Source of the DNA: Nannochloropsis salina CCMP1776
Taxonomy: Eukaryota > Sar > Eustigmatophyceae > Eustigmatales > Monodopsidaceae
Length of the DNA stretch: 64,000 nucleotides
Reading direction: 5' to 3'
NCBI GenBank assembly: GCA_004565275.1
Contig: SDOX01000002.1
Coordinates: 504,884 to 568,883, forward strand
Shown: positions 31,835-42,295 of the stretch, piece after piece
Layout of the letters: each line of letters opens with the position of its first letter
Position numbering within the stretch: position 1 is the first letter of the stretch
Position numbers and translations under genes: made by a program
The notes under the pieces: generated by a model
Told to the model about the DNA's origin: nothing
What the model saw: only the letters and a program-made list of their open reading frames with translations
The model's database searches: none

Positions 31835-32260
31835 AGACGGCTTTGTGAAAACCAATTTTGTTCTTGTCATTAACTGATGATTGTGAAGCTTGTGAACATG
31901 GCACGTCTAAGCTTGAGCTTAGTCTCTAGAAGTTTGTGCAATTTATAGAAAGCTACCCTACAGCGGTTATATTCACTTTGTTGGCTTCACAACACAAGAA
32001 ATTATTTAAACCTTACTGTGATACTTAAAGTAACGAGCTTTCTAGTCTCGTAAGCCAATGTAGAAATACTGAATTGATGCAAAACTTGCGGGGCGTGGGA
32101 TTCTTCTCCACATGATGTTTTATATCCTTTACATACCTTTACAATTTTTGCTTCTAATATACACATATGTAAAAGTTTGATTTACATAGCTTTACATTCC
32201 TTAACAATTTTTGCTTGGAATTTACACATATGTTAAAGTTTTAAGATCCCTACCCGTTCG
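31835..32260. other. Convergent intergenic region, AT-rich
   Basis: 3' flanks of the hydrolase and DHX35 genes. Contains the imperfect direct repeat listed next; otherwise nothing recognised. Confidence 0.5.
32128..32241. repeat. Imperfect 51-nt direct repeat, unit spacing 63 nt
   Basis: Two copies, 32128-32178 and 32191-32241, each running from TTTACAT through ACAATTTTTGCTT to CACATATG and AAAGTTT. They differ at several positions (for example CTTCTAATAT against CTTGGAATTT), so this looks like an old local duplication. The ACACATATG box is shared exactly. No coding potential. Confidence 0.85.
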
Positions 32261-34390
32261 TCAAAATATATTTGTCGAGGTAGAAATCGATCTTCCCTTA
32301 CCGTCACCATAAGCATAGAAATGCGGTGCAAGCTCCATGAGCCATAACGGCTGGATCCGAGAGCAGTCTCGCAGAAAAGGTTCTGAAGTTATTACCACGT
32401 CGTTGTACACAATCCATTCAGCAGGCGCTCCATACTTTGCCAGAACGGATGTAGAGTGTAATGCCACTGGGTGCCCATCTCTGACCGTGTAGTACCGTCC
32501 GTCGCTCTTCAGCCGTGCCGCGTTGAAAAAAAAACCGGCGAGCACGCAGCGACGAAGAGCCTCACTGTCGTCAACGCAAGAGGCAAAGACACTTCCCTTG
32601 GGCTTGTACCGTTCCAAATACCGCCGAAGCTGGCCGCGGATCTCACGTGCTCGCGTTAGACTGCGCGGATTGAGAAAGTGCTCCGAACACCATTCGGTGG
32701 ACCAGCCTGCCTCCTCCCATTCGCGATAGATGGCCAGCAGGGTAAGGTGATCACCATCTCGAGAAGCGAGCTCCGCCATCGCCGCCTCTTGAATGGTGCG
32801 ACTTTCGCGACCCTTCGGGTTCGTCCACACGTTTTGAACCTGTAAAAGGGCCACGAGCGTCAAGGCCTCCTCCGTGCAATGAAAATCAAACGAAGCCAGA
32901 AGCAGCTTTGCCAGGCGCGGCTCAACGGGGAACTCGGCCATCTTCTCACCGAGGTCTGGAGTGAGTCGGCATCGGTCATCAAGTGCACCCAGCGCGTAGA
33001 GCAGTTCCAAACCCCTCATCAAAGCCTCAGCCGAGGGCTGCGCGATAAAGTCGAAGGTCATGACCTGGTCGATGCCCAGCGCCTTGAGCTGGAGAATCAT
33101 CCAAGCAAGATTGCTACGCTGGACCTCAGGTGTCGTGTGCGCCGACAATGTCGAAAATGCTTCTTCTGTGTAGAGCCGAAAGCATTTCCCGGGCCCCGTG
33201 CGGCCGGCCCGTCCGGCACGTTGGGTGGCGCTCGCGCGGGACACCGACGTTGTTACAAGAGACTCGAAGCCGGTCCGCACATCGTACACAGGAAGCTTCA
33301 CAAACCCGCAATCAACAATAAATCGGATGCCCTCAATGGTCAGGGACGTCTCGGCAATGTTGGTGGCAAAAATCACCTTTCGCTCGACGTGCCGGGAGGG
33401 AGGTTGTAGGGCCTTCATTTGTAAATGGTGCGGTAAGGATGAATGCAGAGGCAGCACGAGTACGACATTTTGCATGCCGCCAAACGCGTTCAAGTGCTCC
33501 TTAACGGCTGCCACGGCCTCATCAATTTCTTCCATGCCCGGCAAAAAGATGAGAACATCCCCGCGGCCTTCGCTTTCAATAATGGAGAGGACGGTATCTA
33601 CTGCCGATCGCAAATAATTTCGCGGCGCCTTGGACAGGTAGAAAACGTCCACCGCATGCTGCCGCCCTGTGATGCTGACAATGGTGGAATCATGATTGCT
33701 GCCTTCACTTTGCTCGCTGCTAACCCCCTTGTATGTGAAAGTTTCGAAGAAGTCCCGGAACGTCTCGGCATCCGCTGTAGCCGACGAAATCATGATCCGC
33801 AGCTCAGGCCGGCGCTTTCGGACCTTTTTCAGCAACCCAAGCAATACATCTGTGTACATACTACGCTCATGAGCCTCATCTAGGATGATCACAGAGTACG
33901 CGGAGAGCAAGGGATCGTACAGCGTTTCACGTAGGAGTAGACCATCCGTGACAAACTTGATGCGCGTGCGAGATCCCCCCTCGTCAACCCGGCTGTCAAA
34001 GCGTACAGCGTAACCTACAATCCCGCCCAATTTACATCCCATTTCCTCTGCAACCCGTGCAGCCACCGTGATGGCGGCTACCCGTCGGGGCTGCGTGCAA
34101 AGCACCACTCTGTCTCCCTGCGTCCATCCGCTCTCGTGTAGGTACTGCGGGACTTGAGTCGACTTCCCAGAGCCCGTTTCTCCAACAAGCACCACGGTCT
34201 TGTAGCGCTCTAGTGCATATAGGATATTCTCTCTGGCCCGCGCGATGGGCAATAAAAGTTTTTGCTGCTTGAAAGGCAATTTGTAGTGAGGATTATACCC
34301 TATTGTGTCTCCAGCCTCGGTTTCTGACAATCCAGTTGGCCGCTCCAAACCAAGTCGAGGAGCTGCCGTCCCAGGCTTCCAAAATGCCAT
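32261..34390 (-). CDS. DHX35: DEAH-box RNA helicase DHX35
   Basis: Spliceosome-associated DEAH helicase. Single exon, 709 aa from the ATG at 34390 (human DHX35 ~703 aa). I choose MAFWKPGTAAPRLG as start because it aligns with the FWRPGT opening of DHX35; the frame upstream to 34573 is open but unlike the family. Motifs: IGYNPHYKLPFKQQKLLLP, Walker A VGETGSGKSTQ, TQPRRVAA, DEAH in ILDEAHERSMYTD, SAT in ISSATADAE, motif V TNIAETSLTIEGI and motif VI QRAGRAGRTGPGKC; then the winged-helix, ratchet and OB-fold regions (AGFFFNAARLKSDGRYYTVRDG, with VLAKYGAPAEWIVYNDVV). A gtaaggg close to the C terminus could be a donor; the last ~12 residues are therefore less certain. The family call is strong. Confidence 0.95.
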   Translation of the reverse strand: MAFWKPGTAAPRLGLERPTGLSETEAGDTIGYNPHYKLPFKQQKLLLPIARARENILYALERYKTVVLVGETGSGKSTQVPQYLHESGWTQGDRVVLCTQPRRVAAITVAARVAEEMGCKLGGIVGYAVRFDSRVDEGGSRTRIKFVTDGLLLRETLYDPLLSAYSVIILDEAHERSMYTDVLLGLLKKVRKRRPELRIMISSATADAETFRDFFETFTYKGVSSEQSEGSNHDSTIVSITGRQHAVDVFYLSKAPRNYLRSAVDTVLSIIESEGRGDVLIFLPGMEEIDEAVAAVKEHLNAFGGMQNVVLVLPLHSSLPHHLQMKALQPPSRHVERKVIFATNIAETSLTIEGIRFIVDCGFVKLPVYDVRTGFESLVTTSVSRASATQRAGRAGRTGPGKCFRLYTEEAFSTLSAHTTPEVQRSNLAWMILQLKALGIDQVMTFDFIAQPSAEALMRGLELLYALGALDDRCRLTPDLGEKMAEFPVEPRLAKLLLASFDFHCTEEALTLVALLQVQNVWTNPKGRESRTIQEAAMAELASRDGDHLTLLAIYREWEEAGWSTEWCSEHFLNPRSLTRAREIRGQLRRYLERYKPKGSVFASCVDDSEALRRCVLAGFFFNAARLKSDGRYYTVRDGHPVALHSTSVLAKYGAPAEWIVYNDVVITSEPFLRDCSRIQPLWLMELAPHFYAYGDGKGRSISTSTNIF

Positions 34391-35601
34391 GTTTATCTGT
34401 GTTAAGTAAGATTCTGTCATAGGCAAATTCGATAGCCGCTTGGTCGATGAATAAAGCGAAGACCCTCTTTCCAGCACACTTGGTAGTACCTGACGACCGC
34501 CGTAGCACGAGCGATCAGAGCGTGCCACAATCCGCTTGTGTTCTTTTAAGTCCATCGACTCAGCATCTCGCACGTAGGTCCTGACCGTTCAAAAGAATAT
34601 GTCTCAAGACAAGGCTTCTTGTTCAATTGCAGTCGATGAGAAAAACATCCATCGTGAAGCCCTTTCCTTCAATTGTCTCCTCTGGATAGCTGACTCGGAG
34701 CAGTAGCTAAATTGACAACCTCCTATCCATCCCCGGTCAACAATATAGTCCTACGTCTTCCGGCTCTAGCTGGCCCTTCCGTCGCGTATCCTGTCTCAGC
34801 TCTCCTTTAATTTCATGGGTTGACAAAGAGGTAAATACTTGGAGGGCGAAAAATGGGGTCCCTTTCGACTGGTCTCCCTGGGCGCCGCATTGCGTAGCTA
34901 TGACGAAATGGTTTTACATAGAATACCCGTCCCTTGGCACAAGCTTTGTCTTAAATCCGTAGACATGAAACTTCTTGACTGGGACGGGTGAAAGTGAAAG
35001 CAATTCCTTTCCAAAAAAAACCGCATGGAACCTATTTCTTCATTCCTTGCGGCGGTCGAAAGGAGAAATACGCCTCAGACCTCAGAGGAAGTTTGAGAAG
35101 ATTGACCGTGAGATCCCGTAGGTACTTTTTTTCCACTTTCATGTCGAAAACTCATACATTTCTGCAGGATTCAGGAATTGGAATGCGGCCAACAGAACAA
35201 GGGAAAAAAACGTCTCATCTGCTTACTGCTCAGATGTAGTCAGACTACAAAATCATATAATAGTAGTATAAAATCATAAAGTAGTAAAAAGAACACATGC
35301 TTTGTCAGAGCTTATCTAAGCGTCGGGTACACTGCTTCGATTTACGTATGAGCCATTCCATGCCATCTCTCTCCACAAACTCTGCTACTTTCACATTTAC
35401 TTACAGTTTCTCCAGATCATCTTTACTTGTTTTGACGAAAATAGGACACCCGCTTTTTTGTCGCACACGATCGACCTATCCTTTGTTTGTCACTCCATGT
35501 TCTTTAATTGCATAACCTTTACTCAGTACCCTTATTCCTCCTCCATCAAACTTGGCACGTGGAAGCACACGCGCATCTCCTCATCTATTCTGATAGCGAA
35601 C
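34391..35601. other. 1.2-kb intergenic region between DHX35 and the KNL1-like gene
   Basis: Both neighbours lie on the minus strand: this is the DHX35 promoter side and the KNL1-like 3' side. AT-rich around 35240-35290. A few short ORFs, none with a family signature. Confidence 0.45.
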
Positions 35602-38600
35602 TTACAGTCCGCCTTCCCCTCCCAGTAAACGACAAGCCTCGACCATCATAGTTGCTGCTCGCCAGTTTTGATGCCCTTGAATACTAATAGGACGATGGGG
35701 CGGTACTCCAAGGCGGTTGGTCAGTAAGCCCTCCAATTTTTGCAAGCACCCACGCTTACTTGAGGGCAACGGTGGCTCCACACGCACCGGCACACTGGCT
35801 AAGAAGGATAGGGATAGGAGAAATTTTGCCACGAGAGGAGAACCCCCTCTATTAGACGAAGGCTCCAGGTTTGCGACCAGGATGCCGGAGCAATGCGGTA
35901 GCCGAATGTGCGGTTCCCCACTCGCCCCGCTTCGTCCATGATCAAAACGGCAGGTTGTGCAGGCCCCGTACAGGCACTCCTCAACCCAGCTCTCCGATCG
36001 AATTGCGGACTCCCCCAGAACCAAGGTGCAGGGATGGATCGCCTCTACCCGCGCTACTGCTTCCATGAGCAAATGTGCGCGGCCTACCAAACGCTCCAAA
36101 CGGGCGAGCGCAGCCGGTACCTCTGTCATGTCCACCGAGAGAGCTTCCCAGGACCAAGTCCACTGGGATTGCGACAAAAAGCTTCGTGAGCGCTTACCCG
36201 GTAAGGGCTCATTTATGGCCGACACAAAGGGCTCAGGAGGCTCTGTGGATGCGAAGATAGGAAAGCTTCGCAGCACATGGAGCAGCATTTGCCGGCTATT
36301 CGGTCCAAATGCCAGCTCTTCGGGCAATTTACGTGACACACGACTGGGCGCAGAAGCCGCATGATTGACATGAACGGCCGTGACAAATACTTTATGGGTT
36401 GAGTCCCTTTTTTTTGCTTCCAGACGCATTCGAACTTGCGTCCGCGAGTTGTCAGGGTGAGCGCACCAAAACAGTAACTCCTCGCTAGTCAGTACCGAGG
36501 GCTGCCATAAATGCAATCTCCTCAAAACTTTGCCTTGCTCTTCCACTCCAAGCACGATTTCAGCTTCTTTCCGTTTCTCTTCAACTGCTGCCCGAAGTCT
36601 GGCTGCCATCTGGCGCTTGGCATTGCGGGATTGCAACGACTCCTGCTCGGCCACTAGGGCTTCCTTCAGAATTCGCTGACGGGCTTCAAGTGCCGCGGCT
36701 TCTTCGACTGCTTCCTGATGCTCAGTCTCAAGCTCCTTCAGCCGGAGTTGACGGATTGTATCTTTACGCTGAGCTTGCATGTGGTCGAACTTATCGCGCG
36801 CTGTCGATATGGCCGCTTGAATTTCAGTTTGGACACTTGATACGTCATCCAGGTCCAATTTTAACCTCCTTCCTTTATCATCCACATCTTCCATTTCCTG
36901 CCGCACACGCATGCGCACCATCTGCAAAATCTGGCTCTCAATAGATCGCCATTCAAGCTGCAGGCGCGGTGCCACGGCCCGAATCAATGCATTCACCTGT
37001 ATACTTTGTCCTTCCTCTTGGTCCTTTCCGGAGGCCGTTGAGATCGCAAGCATCTCCTGGCGCAATGCCTCAGTGTCAGGTACGTCAAACTCGACCCCAG
37101 GATTCTTTTGCTCTTGGTCTTCCTGCGCCATTTCAATTCCGGATTCGTCTTCCTTGCAACGGTAAAGGTTTATCGCCACCCTTTCACAATTTTCCAGCAG
37201 GGTTTCTCGGGCTACTCGTTGCAGGTGCGCTGTCAGCGTCGCAACATGACATTCATCGGATAAAGATGACTCGCTTTCACGGTTGGCCTCCTCTACCGTC
37301 ACGGTCCTCACCAAGCGCATTATGTTACTTCGATCGTTCTGGAATGCCGTAACACCCTTCCAGTCTAGTGCGCCACAGCATCCACTTTCCCCGGCCTCGT
37401 CCTCTGTCTGTGGAGCTAGGTTGTCGTCGTGAGCACCGCGGGCGGGAGACGGGTAGAGGTAGGGTTTGGATAGTAGGGTGAACGCTCCCTCTTGAGGCTG
37501 TGACTGCACCGCGTCCAAAGGGGGGGGAAGCGACGATGGACAACTAATGCTCTGATCCTCTTGGACGCTGACAGGGACATGCAAGCGATTGCCAACGACA
37601 ATGTGAGCAAACGGCGAAGTCGTGTCTCCGTCACCACCGTTGATCTCCCCAGCAGCGCTCTCGGGGGAGGCGGGGTGTGAATCCGTGGATTTTTGCACGA
37701 CACTGCGTCGTTCAAAGTCCCCTGGACAACCGCTTTGTCGCCCACTGGATTGATTCTCTTCCGCTTCTTCTTCTGCTCTCAGTGGGTCAACGTCGAAAGT
37801 TGTGCTCTTCAGGTCCGTCAAGCGCGCCCCCCCGGCCACCGCCTTGTCGTCCGTGTCCTCATCCTCGTCTTCACCACCTGCGTTGCCCGTGAAACTCAAC
37901 GAGAAAGCATGGCTGTGTTGGGGGTTGTCGAGAATGCTCGTGTTGGTAGCGTCGGCGCCAGGGAGGCTGTTGTCCTCGGAGTCAAAAGACAAGCGGATGT
38001 CCTCCCCCTTGTTGTGGAAGCTAGTCGTGTTCGTGAGGTCTTGCGACTGAGACATGCCTTCCTCCACATCCGAGTCCACGCCTCCAAGCCCGATGTCTAA
38101 ATTCGCCACCCTTTTGTTCCGGTCAGAGGAAGCGCTTTGGCCTTCCCTTGTGACTTTCTCTCCCACGTGCTGCATGAGCGCCTGCAGGTTACCTTCCAAT
38201 TCCATTGTGTTATCTTCGGGTGCCATGATTCCCGCGGTTGGCACGGATGCTGGTCGTACATTCTTCACCAAGCTTTGCAAGTTTTGCTCGAGCTCCACAG
38301 TACATTCCTCTTTGTCGTTCCCTTTGGCCCCGTCGCCCATGTCCAAACTCTCGGTCGCGCCCATAATGCCCAGTTGCGAGGAAGTGCGCTGATCCAGTGT
38401 GCGAAAATTGTCTGGCGACGATGACCTGTTCTCCAGGTCGGGCATCTCCTCATCCTGGCTCAGGATGGACAGTCCCGAGGAACGGCGACGGCGGAGTGAG
38501 GTGGAAGTGGGGGCGGGACTGGGTTCGCCGGACGCAACAAAGCCGTCCGCCTGGTCCTGGCCGGCCGCTGCCGCTAAATCCTCCTCCTCGGCTTCCTCCA

Positions 38601-40665
38601 GCTTCTCATTCAACGAATTACCGCCGCTGGAATCCATGTCCTCCACGTCGGCAGCCACTGCCCGATTTGCTGGATCCCCTTCTCCATCGTCTGTCCTGGC
38701 TGTCGCCCCGCGGCCTTGGCGATACTGCATGAAGCCAGGGGACCCCGCAGCCAGCATCAAGCTCTGTCGGCGCTTGGGCCGCGGGCTCTTGGATACGCGC
38801 TTCCGCTTGCCGAAACCAGCATCCTCAGACGCCTGGTCCCGAATCGCCGCTTCCTCAGACTCGTCCTCATCTCCATTCTCCCCGGCGTCCTTGTCATTCC
38901 ACTCAGCTAAAATCGCCGTGTTCTCCGCCGTCACCCCCGTCTCCATCTCTACCGCGGCCTGCCCTAAAGATTCCTCGTGCTGGGGAAAGATTCGCTCTAC
39001 ATCCCGCTTGGTCATGGGCGTGAGAGAATTCGAAGGAGAAGACTTGTGGAAATAGGCGGCATTGGGGGACCCGAAGACGACGGACTTCTTGGTGGCCGAA
39101 CCAGAGAAAGAGGGGCCCGGGGAGGCAGGTGAGGGCTGTGTGGGTGGTTCTTTCTTGGAGCTCAGGCAGCTCCGCAGCAATTTGCGATTAGATCCCTGCG
39201 AGGGCAGAGGCGGAGGGGACATGGAGTAGCTTGAGCACGAAGCACCCGTTTCAGCTTGCTCACCGGTATCGAGCAACGTGCGTCCAGAGGGCCGTCTGCC
39301 TTCGCCGCCTTGTCCTCCTTGATCCGAAGGGAGCTCGGCCAGCAGCATGCCAATATCGCCGGGCGAAGCCGTCGCCCGCCGGCTGTCGGTCGCAGCCAAC
39401 GTGGGGACCTCGCAGACGGCGGCTGCCATCGAAGTCCTCGTGGTGCTGAGAGTCGTCATCACCACAGAGGCCGGAGACCTGGCCACCGTACTCAAGCGGC
39501 GACCCTTCCCTCCAGTGAGTTCATGAATTAGATCTTCTAGAAGCCCCGGGTCCGCCGTTAGCCGGCGTGCCATGATGCTGGATCGGCGCCGGGCGATGGG
39601 TGATATGAAGGAATCCGTCGTGCTGTCCGCCACTGCTGGCGTTCCCCCCCCGAGAGATGTTTCCAGGTCCACGATCAGTCGCTCCAAGTGCAAAGTGTCC
39701 ACTGTTATGTTGGTTTCTATACATCTCTTCTGCCTTTGAGCAGCCGTCGCTTCCTCCTCGCCCGCTTCAGCACCAGTCGCCCTTGTCGACGAGTCACCTC
39801 CGCCCTCATCGCCGTCTTGACCTCTCTCATCCTCCGCCGCCAGGGTCGGGCCTAGTATCTTCTCTATGGCTTTGCCAGGAGAAACAGAGAGAGAGTTCTG
39901 CGAACCTTGCACGCTTCCACCCGGCGACCTCAACAGCGTTAACAGGTAGCGAAGAGACTCGGGATCTGCCGTCTCACGTCTCCTGGCGAGCTCCTTGGCT
40001 GAGGGCCGACTCCTGTCCCCGGAGGTTTGAATACTCCCATCTTGGCAGGATAATTTCGATACCGTATTGGATGCGCCGCATCTCGGCGATGGCATTTCGC
40101 TCCCAGACTGTTTATTTATAATCAAGTCTCCTTTCCCGCCCAAGATAGCTTCTTGTGCCCTGGACTTCTTGCTCTGATCAGCAAGTCCTGAGTGCGCGAC
40201 GACATTCAGGGTGCGTAAAGGCCCTCTGACACTCTGATCTATCATACTCCTGTGCTTTGAAGCACTGCAATGATCACTAAGTGCCTCGTTGATATCGACG
40301 TTCTCGTCCCCCTCAACCGGACGAGCGGCAGGACTTCCCTTCCCTGCAGAAGTTTGAGCACCTGTCAGGAGGAGTCCGGATGGCATCCTGATTGTTTCCT
40401 CCTCATGCCAATTTGATGTGGGGATGTTGACGGTGGTATCTCCGTCAAGACCGTCACCAGTCTCCTGAAGCATTGCAACCACATGCCGAATGTCTTGAGT
40501 GTCCGCCGTCACGTTCAATGCCTGAATTGTGCTCAAGCCTTGATCTTCTAGCGAGAGTCTCTTGCTCAACTCAGATGCATTTTCATCCATGACTCCGCTG
40601 GTGCCGGTTGCTGTCACAGGAGCTACGCGGGCACCTGGCATGCCATTGTTTATTCCCATGGACAT
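35602..40665 (-). CDS. KNL1: KNL1/Spc7-like kinetochore scaffold
   Basis: Single long exon; from the ATG at 40665 it encodes 1687 aa. An acceptor-like site (AGTTGACAG) just before suggests a 5' UTR exon. Long disordered N-terminal part, then coiled coil and a globular end, as in KNL1/Spc7, the outer-kinetochore scaffold that recruits Bub3-Bub1 and PP1. Two MELT-like motifs in tandem: CTVELEQNLQSLVKNV (~787) and NTMELEGNLQALMQHV (~818). KKSVVFGSP (~526) fits the PP1-docking RVxF pattern [RK]-x-[VI]-x-[FW]. A second repeated motif, about T-A-D-P-x-x-L-x-x-L-L, occurs five times in residues 52-445. From ~1290 a long heptad-rich helix (VNALIRAVAPRLQLEWRSIE and on) matches the Spc7 coiled coil, followed by a C-terminal domain where the tandem RWD would sit. 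The stop lies within ctGTAAGT, so a further exon is possible. KNL1 diverges fast, hence the moderate confidence. Confidence 0.72.
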   Translation of the reverse strand: MSMGINNGMPGARVAPVTATGTSGVMDENASELSKRLSLEDQGLSTIQALNVTADTQDIRHVVAMLQETGDGLDGDTTVNIPTSNWHEEETIRMPSGLLLTGAQTSAGKGSPAARPVEGDENVDINEALSDHCSASKHRSMIDQSVRGPLRTLNVVAHSGLADQSKKSRAQEAILGGKGDLIINKQSGSEMPSPRCGASNTVSKLSCQDGSIQTSGDRSRPSAKELARRRETADPESLRYLLTLLRSPGGSVQGSQNSLSVSPGKAIEKILGPTLAAEDERGQDGDEGGGDSSTRATGAEAGEEEATAAQRQKRCIETNITVDTLHLERLIVDLETSLGGGTPAVADSTTDSFISPIARRRSSIMARRLTADPGLLEDLIHELTGGKGRRLSTVARSPASVVMTTLSTTRTSMAAAVCEVPTLAATDSRRATASPGDIGMLLAELPSDQGGQGGEGRRPSGRTLLDTGEQAETGASCSSYSMSPPPLPSQGSNRKLLRSCLSSKKEPPTQPSPASPGPSFSGSATKKSVVFGSPNAAYFHKSSPSNSLTPMTKRDVERIFPQHEESLGQAAVEMETGVTAENTAILAEWNDKDAGENGDEDESEEAAIRDQASEDAGFGKRKRVSKSPRPKRRQSLMLAAGSPGFMQYRQGRGATARTDDGEGDPANRAVAADVEDMDSSGGNSLNEKLEEAEEEDLAAAAGQDQADGFVASGEPSPAPTSTSLRRRRSSGLSILSQDEEMPDLENRSSSPDNFRTLDQRTSSQLGIMGATESLDMGDGAKGNDKEECTVELEQNLQSLVKNVRPASVPTAGIMAPEDNTMELEGNLQALMQHVGEKVTREGQSASSDRNKRVANLDIGLGGVDSDVEEGMSQSQDLTNTTSFHNKGEDIRLSFDSEDNSLPGADATNTSILDNPQHSHAFSLSFTGNAGGEDEDEDTDDKAVAGGARLTDLKSTTFDVDPLRAEEEAEENQSSGRQSGCPGDFERRSVVQKSTDSHPASPESAAGEINGGDGDTTSPFAHIVVGNRLHVPVSVQEDQSISCPSSLPPPLDAVQSQPQEGAFTLLSKPYLYPSPARGAHDDNLAPQTEDEAGESGCCGALDWKGVTAFQNDRSNIMRLVRTVTVEEANRESESSLSDECHVATLTAHLQRVARETLLENCERVAINLYRCKEDESGIEMAQEDQEQKNPGVEFDVPDTEALRQEMLAISTASGKDQEEGQSIQVNALIRAVAPRLQLEWRSIESQILQMVRMRVRQEMEDVDDKGRRLKLDLDDVSSVQTEIQAAISTARDKFDHMQAQRKDTIRQLRLKELETEHQEAVEEAAALEARQRILKEALVAEQESLQSRNAKRQMAARLRAAVEEKRKEAEIVLGVEEQGKVLRRLHLWQPSVLTSEELLFWCAHPDNSRTQVRMRLEAKKRDSTHKVFVTAVHVNHAASAPSRVSRKLPEELAFGPNSRQMLLHVLRSFPIFASTEPPEPFVSAINEPLPGKRSRSFLSQSQWTWSWEALSVDMTEVPAALARLERLVGRAHLLMEAVARVEAIHPCTLVLGESAIRSESWVEECLYGACTTCRFDHGRSGASGEPHIRLPHCSGILVANLEPSSNRGGSPLVAKFLLSLSFLASVPVRVEPPLPSSKRGCLQKLEGLLTNRLGVPPHRPISIQGHQNWRAATMMVEACRLLGGEGGL

Positions 40666-41296
40666 GGTGTTGTTCCTGTCAACTGGAAGGTGAGAAGAGG
40701 AGCGAATGAGTGCCTGAGCCAAAAACAAAGGGGGTGCTCGAAAATGATAGCAACGCATTGTGTTCGACCACTATTCAGAATGAGTTATGCACATGCGTGC
40801 CCGTGCTCATTCATTTGCACGCTCTTGGAGTACAAAAGCACTGGACCTTGGCGGCCATCTTGTTAAGGTGGAGAGCCAGGCAAAAAAGGCGGGTGGGGGT
40901 GGACTCCTGCGTTCCTCAAGAGGAACACACGTATTAGGAGCTCAGCCTCAAGCGACCGCAGCATTTTACAAGAATTTCCAATTGATATCAACCATAGAGT
41001 ACCGGCAGTGGGTGGGGAAACGTCGGAGGGAGTGTATACTTGCGGGACTCGCCGCGGAGACGGGCGGCGAACTTGAGGAAGTGGGCGAGAGGCGCCTCGC
41101 GACCGCGACGTCACGCCCTGGGGACACATCCAGAGCCCTGCGGAGACGGCGGCGACCTGTGCGCCGTGCACAGCAGGTACTTCGCGTCGCTACAAGATAG
41201 AGCATCATTATCACCTTTGTTCTTCAAGTGCTGGCATCTTGAATGCATTGTTGCGCAATCCCACCCTTCTCATGACCAGCCCGCCCCTTGAACAAC
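40666..41296. promoter_or_regulatory. Divergent promoter region, KNL1-like / GxWxG protein
   Basis: 630 bp between divergent starts. A 5' exon of the KNL1-like gene (ending near 40690) probably lies here. Open frames on + (40787-41200) are Arg-rich and unlike a known family; I treat them as chance. Confidence 0.4.
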
Positions 41297-42295
41297 ATGA
41301 AGCAGGGGAAAATGAAGGACCATCTCTTGCTCTTCACAGCAGTAATGGTGCCAATATTTCCATTGACTGTCGTGGGTATGGCCGCCTGCTTCTGGCTATA
41401 TTCTCGTCATTCCCTTCGTCGACGCAAATGCCTAGGAGAAACCGTCGCGTTGGACGCGAACGAGTGCTCCAGCGCCGCCACGCCTGCCTCGGATAATTGC
41501 GCATCGACTCTTCGCGGTCCTCGTCCTTGGCCCCAAGAACACAAGGGTAAAGCCACGCTACAAGATATGACGGCAGATGACATCAAAGGTCTAAGCAAGG
41601 AGGAGTGCTTGTTTCTCTTCCGTCTCTTGCCCCCAGCCACCCTAAACCAGCTTCACGGAGAATGGCAGGGGGAGATTTTGGCCATGGGCATGTCCTATCC
41701 TCTTGCCTACTTGCTCTGGCACTGGCGCTTGGGAAGGGGTTGGTGGTTGGGTAAAGGAGTCGATCAAGCGACGGGTTGCGGGTACAACGTATTCTATAAT
41801 CACGGAATAACTTCGAGGAGTCGGCGGTTTGATGCGTATACCGGACTCAGCGCGTACGAAGCGAGAACAAACGATCCAAGAGACACTCGACATAGTCGGT
41901 TATATGTATATAAGAATCAAGCCAATCGATATTCTGCTGTCGAATGTGCTGCGGAAGATAAGGATGTGAATAGCATGCGGAAATGGAGTGACATATGTGA
42001 TGCCGGGTCGGTCCGCTGCCGAGGAGCTTCTCCTGCTCGCGATCCCTGTGGGGTTACGACGGCGGAAAGCGAAAGTCAGGGCCGCTGCGGGGAGTCCTTG
42101 CATCTGGTTTACGCGCGGCACAATGACGGCCTGTTCCACCGCCTGCATGAGGAGATCCGCTTCGTCCACGATGGCTTATTCCTGGGCTTCGGCTCCCTGG
42201 GAGGTTTAGCGGGACGCACACCAATCAATTCCATTCCCTTTTTGCTCGTGGCTCCAAAGAGCCCTCTTAAGCTGTGGGACAGGGAGCGGAACTAG
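41297..42295 (+). CDS. Single-pass membrane protein with a GxWxG motif, unrecognised
   Basis: 332 aa from the ATG at 41297, one exon. Near the N terminus a hydrophobic stretch FTAVMVPIFPLTVVGMAACF (~10-30) followed by RHSLRRRK marks a signal anchor with the body probably lumenal or exoplasmic, or a tail inserted in an organelle membrane. The body starts LSKEECLFLFRLLPPATLNQL and then HGEWQGEIL, a G-x-W-x-G core as in the GXWXG/DUF4334 family, then GRGWWLGKGV, GCGYNVFYNH, and near the end LHEEIRFVHDGLFLGFGSL and NSIPFLLVAP. These last two motifs look like conserved signature segments of an uncharacterised algal family, but I could not name it. No catalytic residues are evident. The central Cys-rich segment (residues ~215-270) may be disordered. 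Confidence 0.6.
   Translation: MKQGKMKDHLLLFTAVMVPIFPLTVVGMAACFWLYSRHSLRRRKCLGETVALDANECSSAATPASDNCASTLRGPRPWPQEHKGKATLQDMTADDIKGLSKEECLFLFRLLPPATLNQLHGEWQGEILAMGMSYPLAYLLWHWRLGRGWWLGKGVDQATGCGYNVFYNHGITSRSRRFDAYTGLSAYEARTNDPRDTRHSRLYVYKNQANRYSAVECAAEDKDVNSMRKWSDICDAGSVRCRGASPARDPCGVTTAESESQGRCGESLHLVYARHNDGLFHRLHEEIRFVHDGLFLGFGSLGGLAGRTPINSIPFLLVAPKSPLKLWDRERN

Noticed and set aside
40787-41200. 138-codon Arg-rich + ORF in the KNL1-like promoter
   Set aside because: Compositionally biased, overlaps a divergent promoter, no family.
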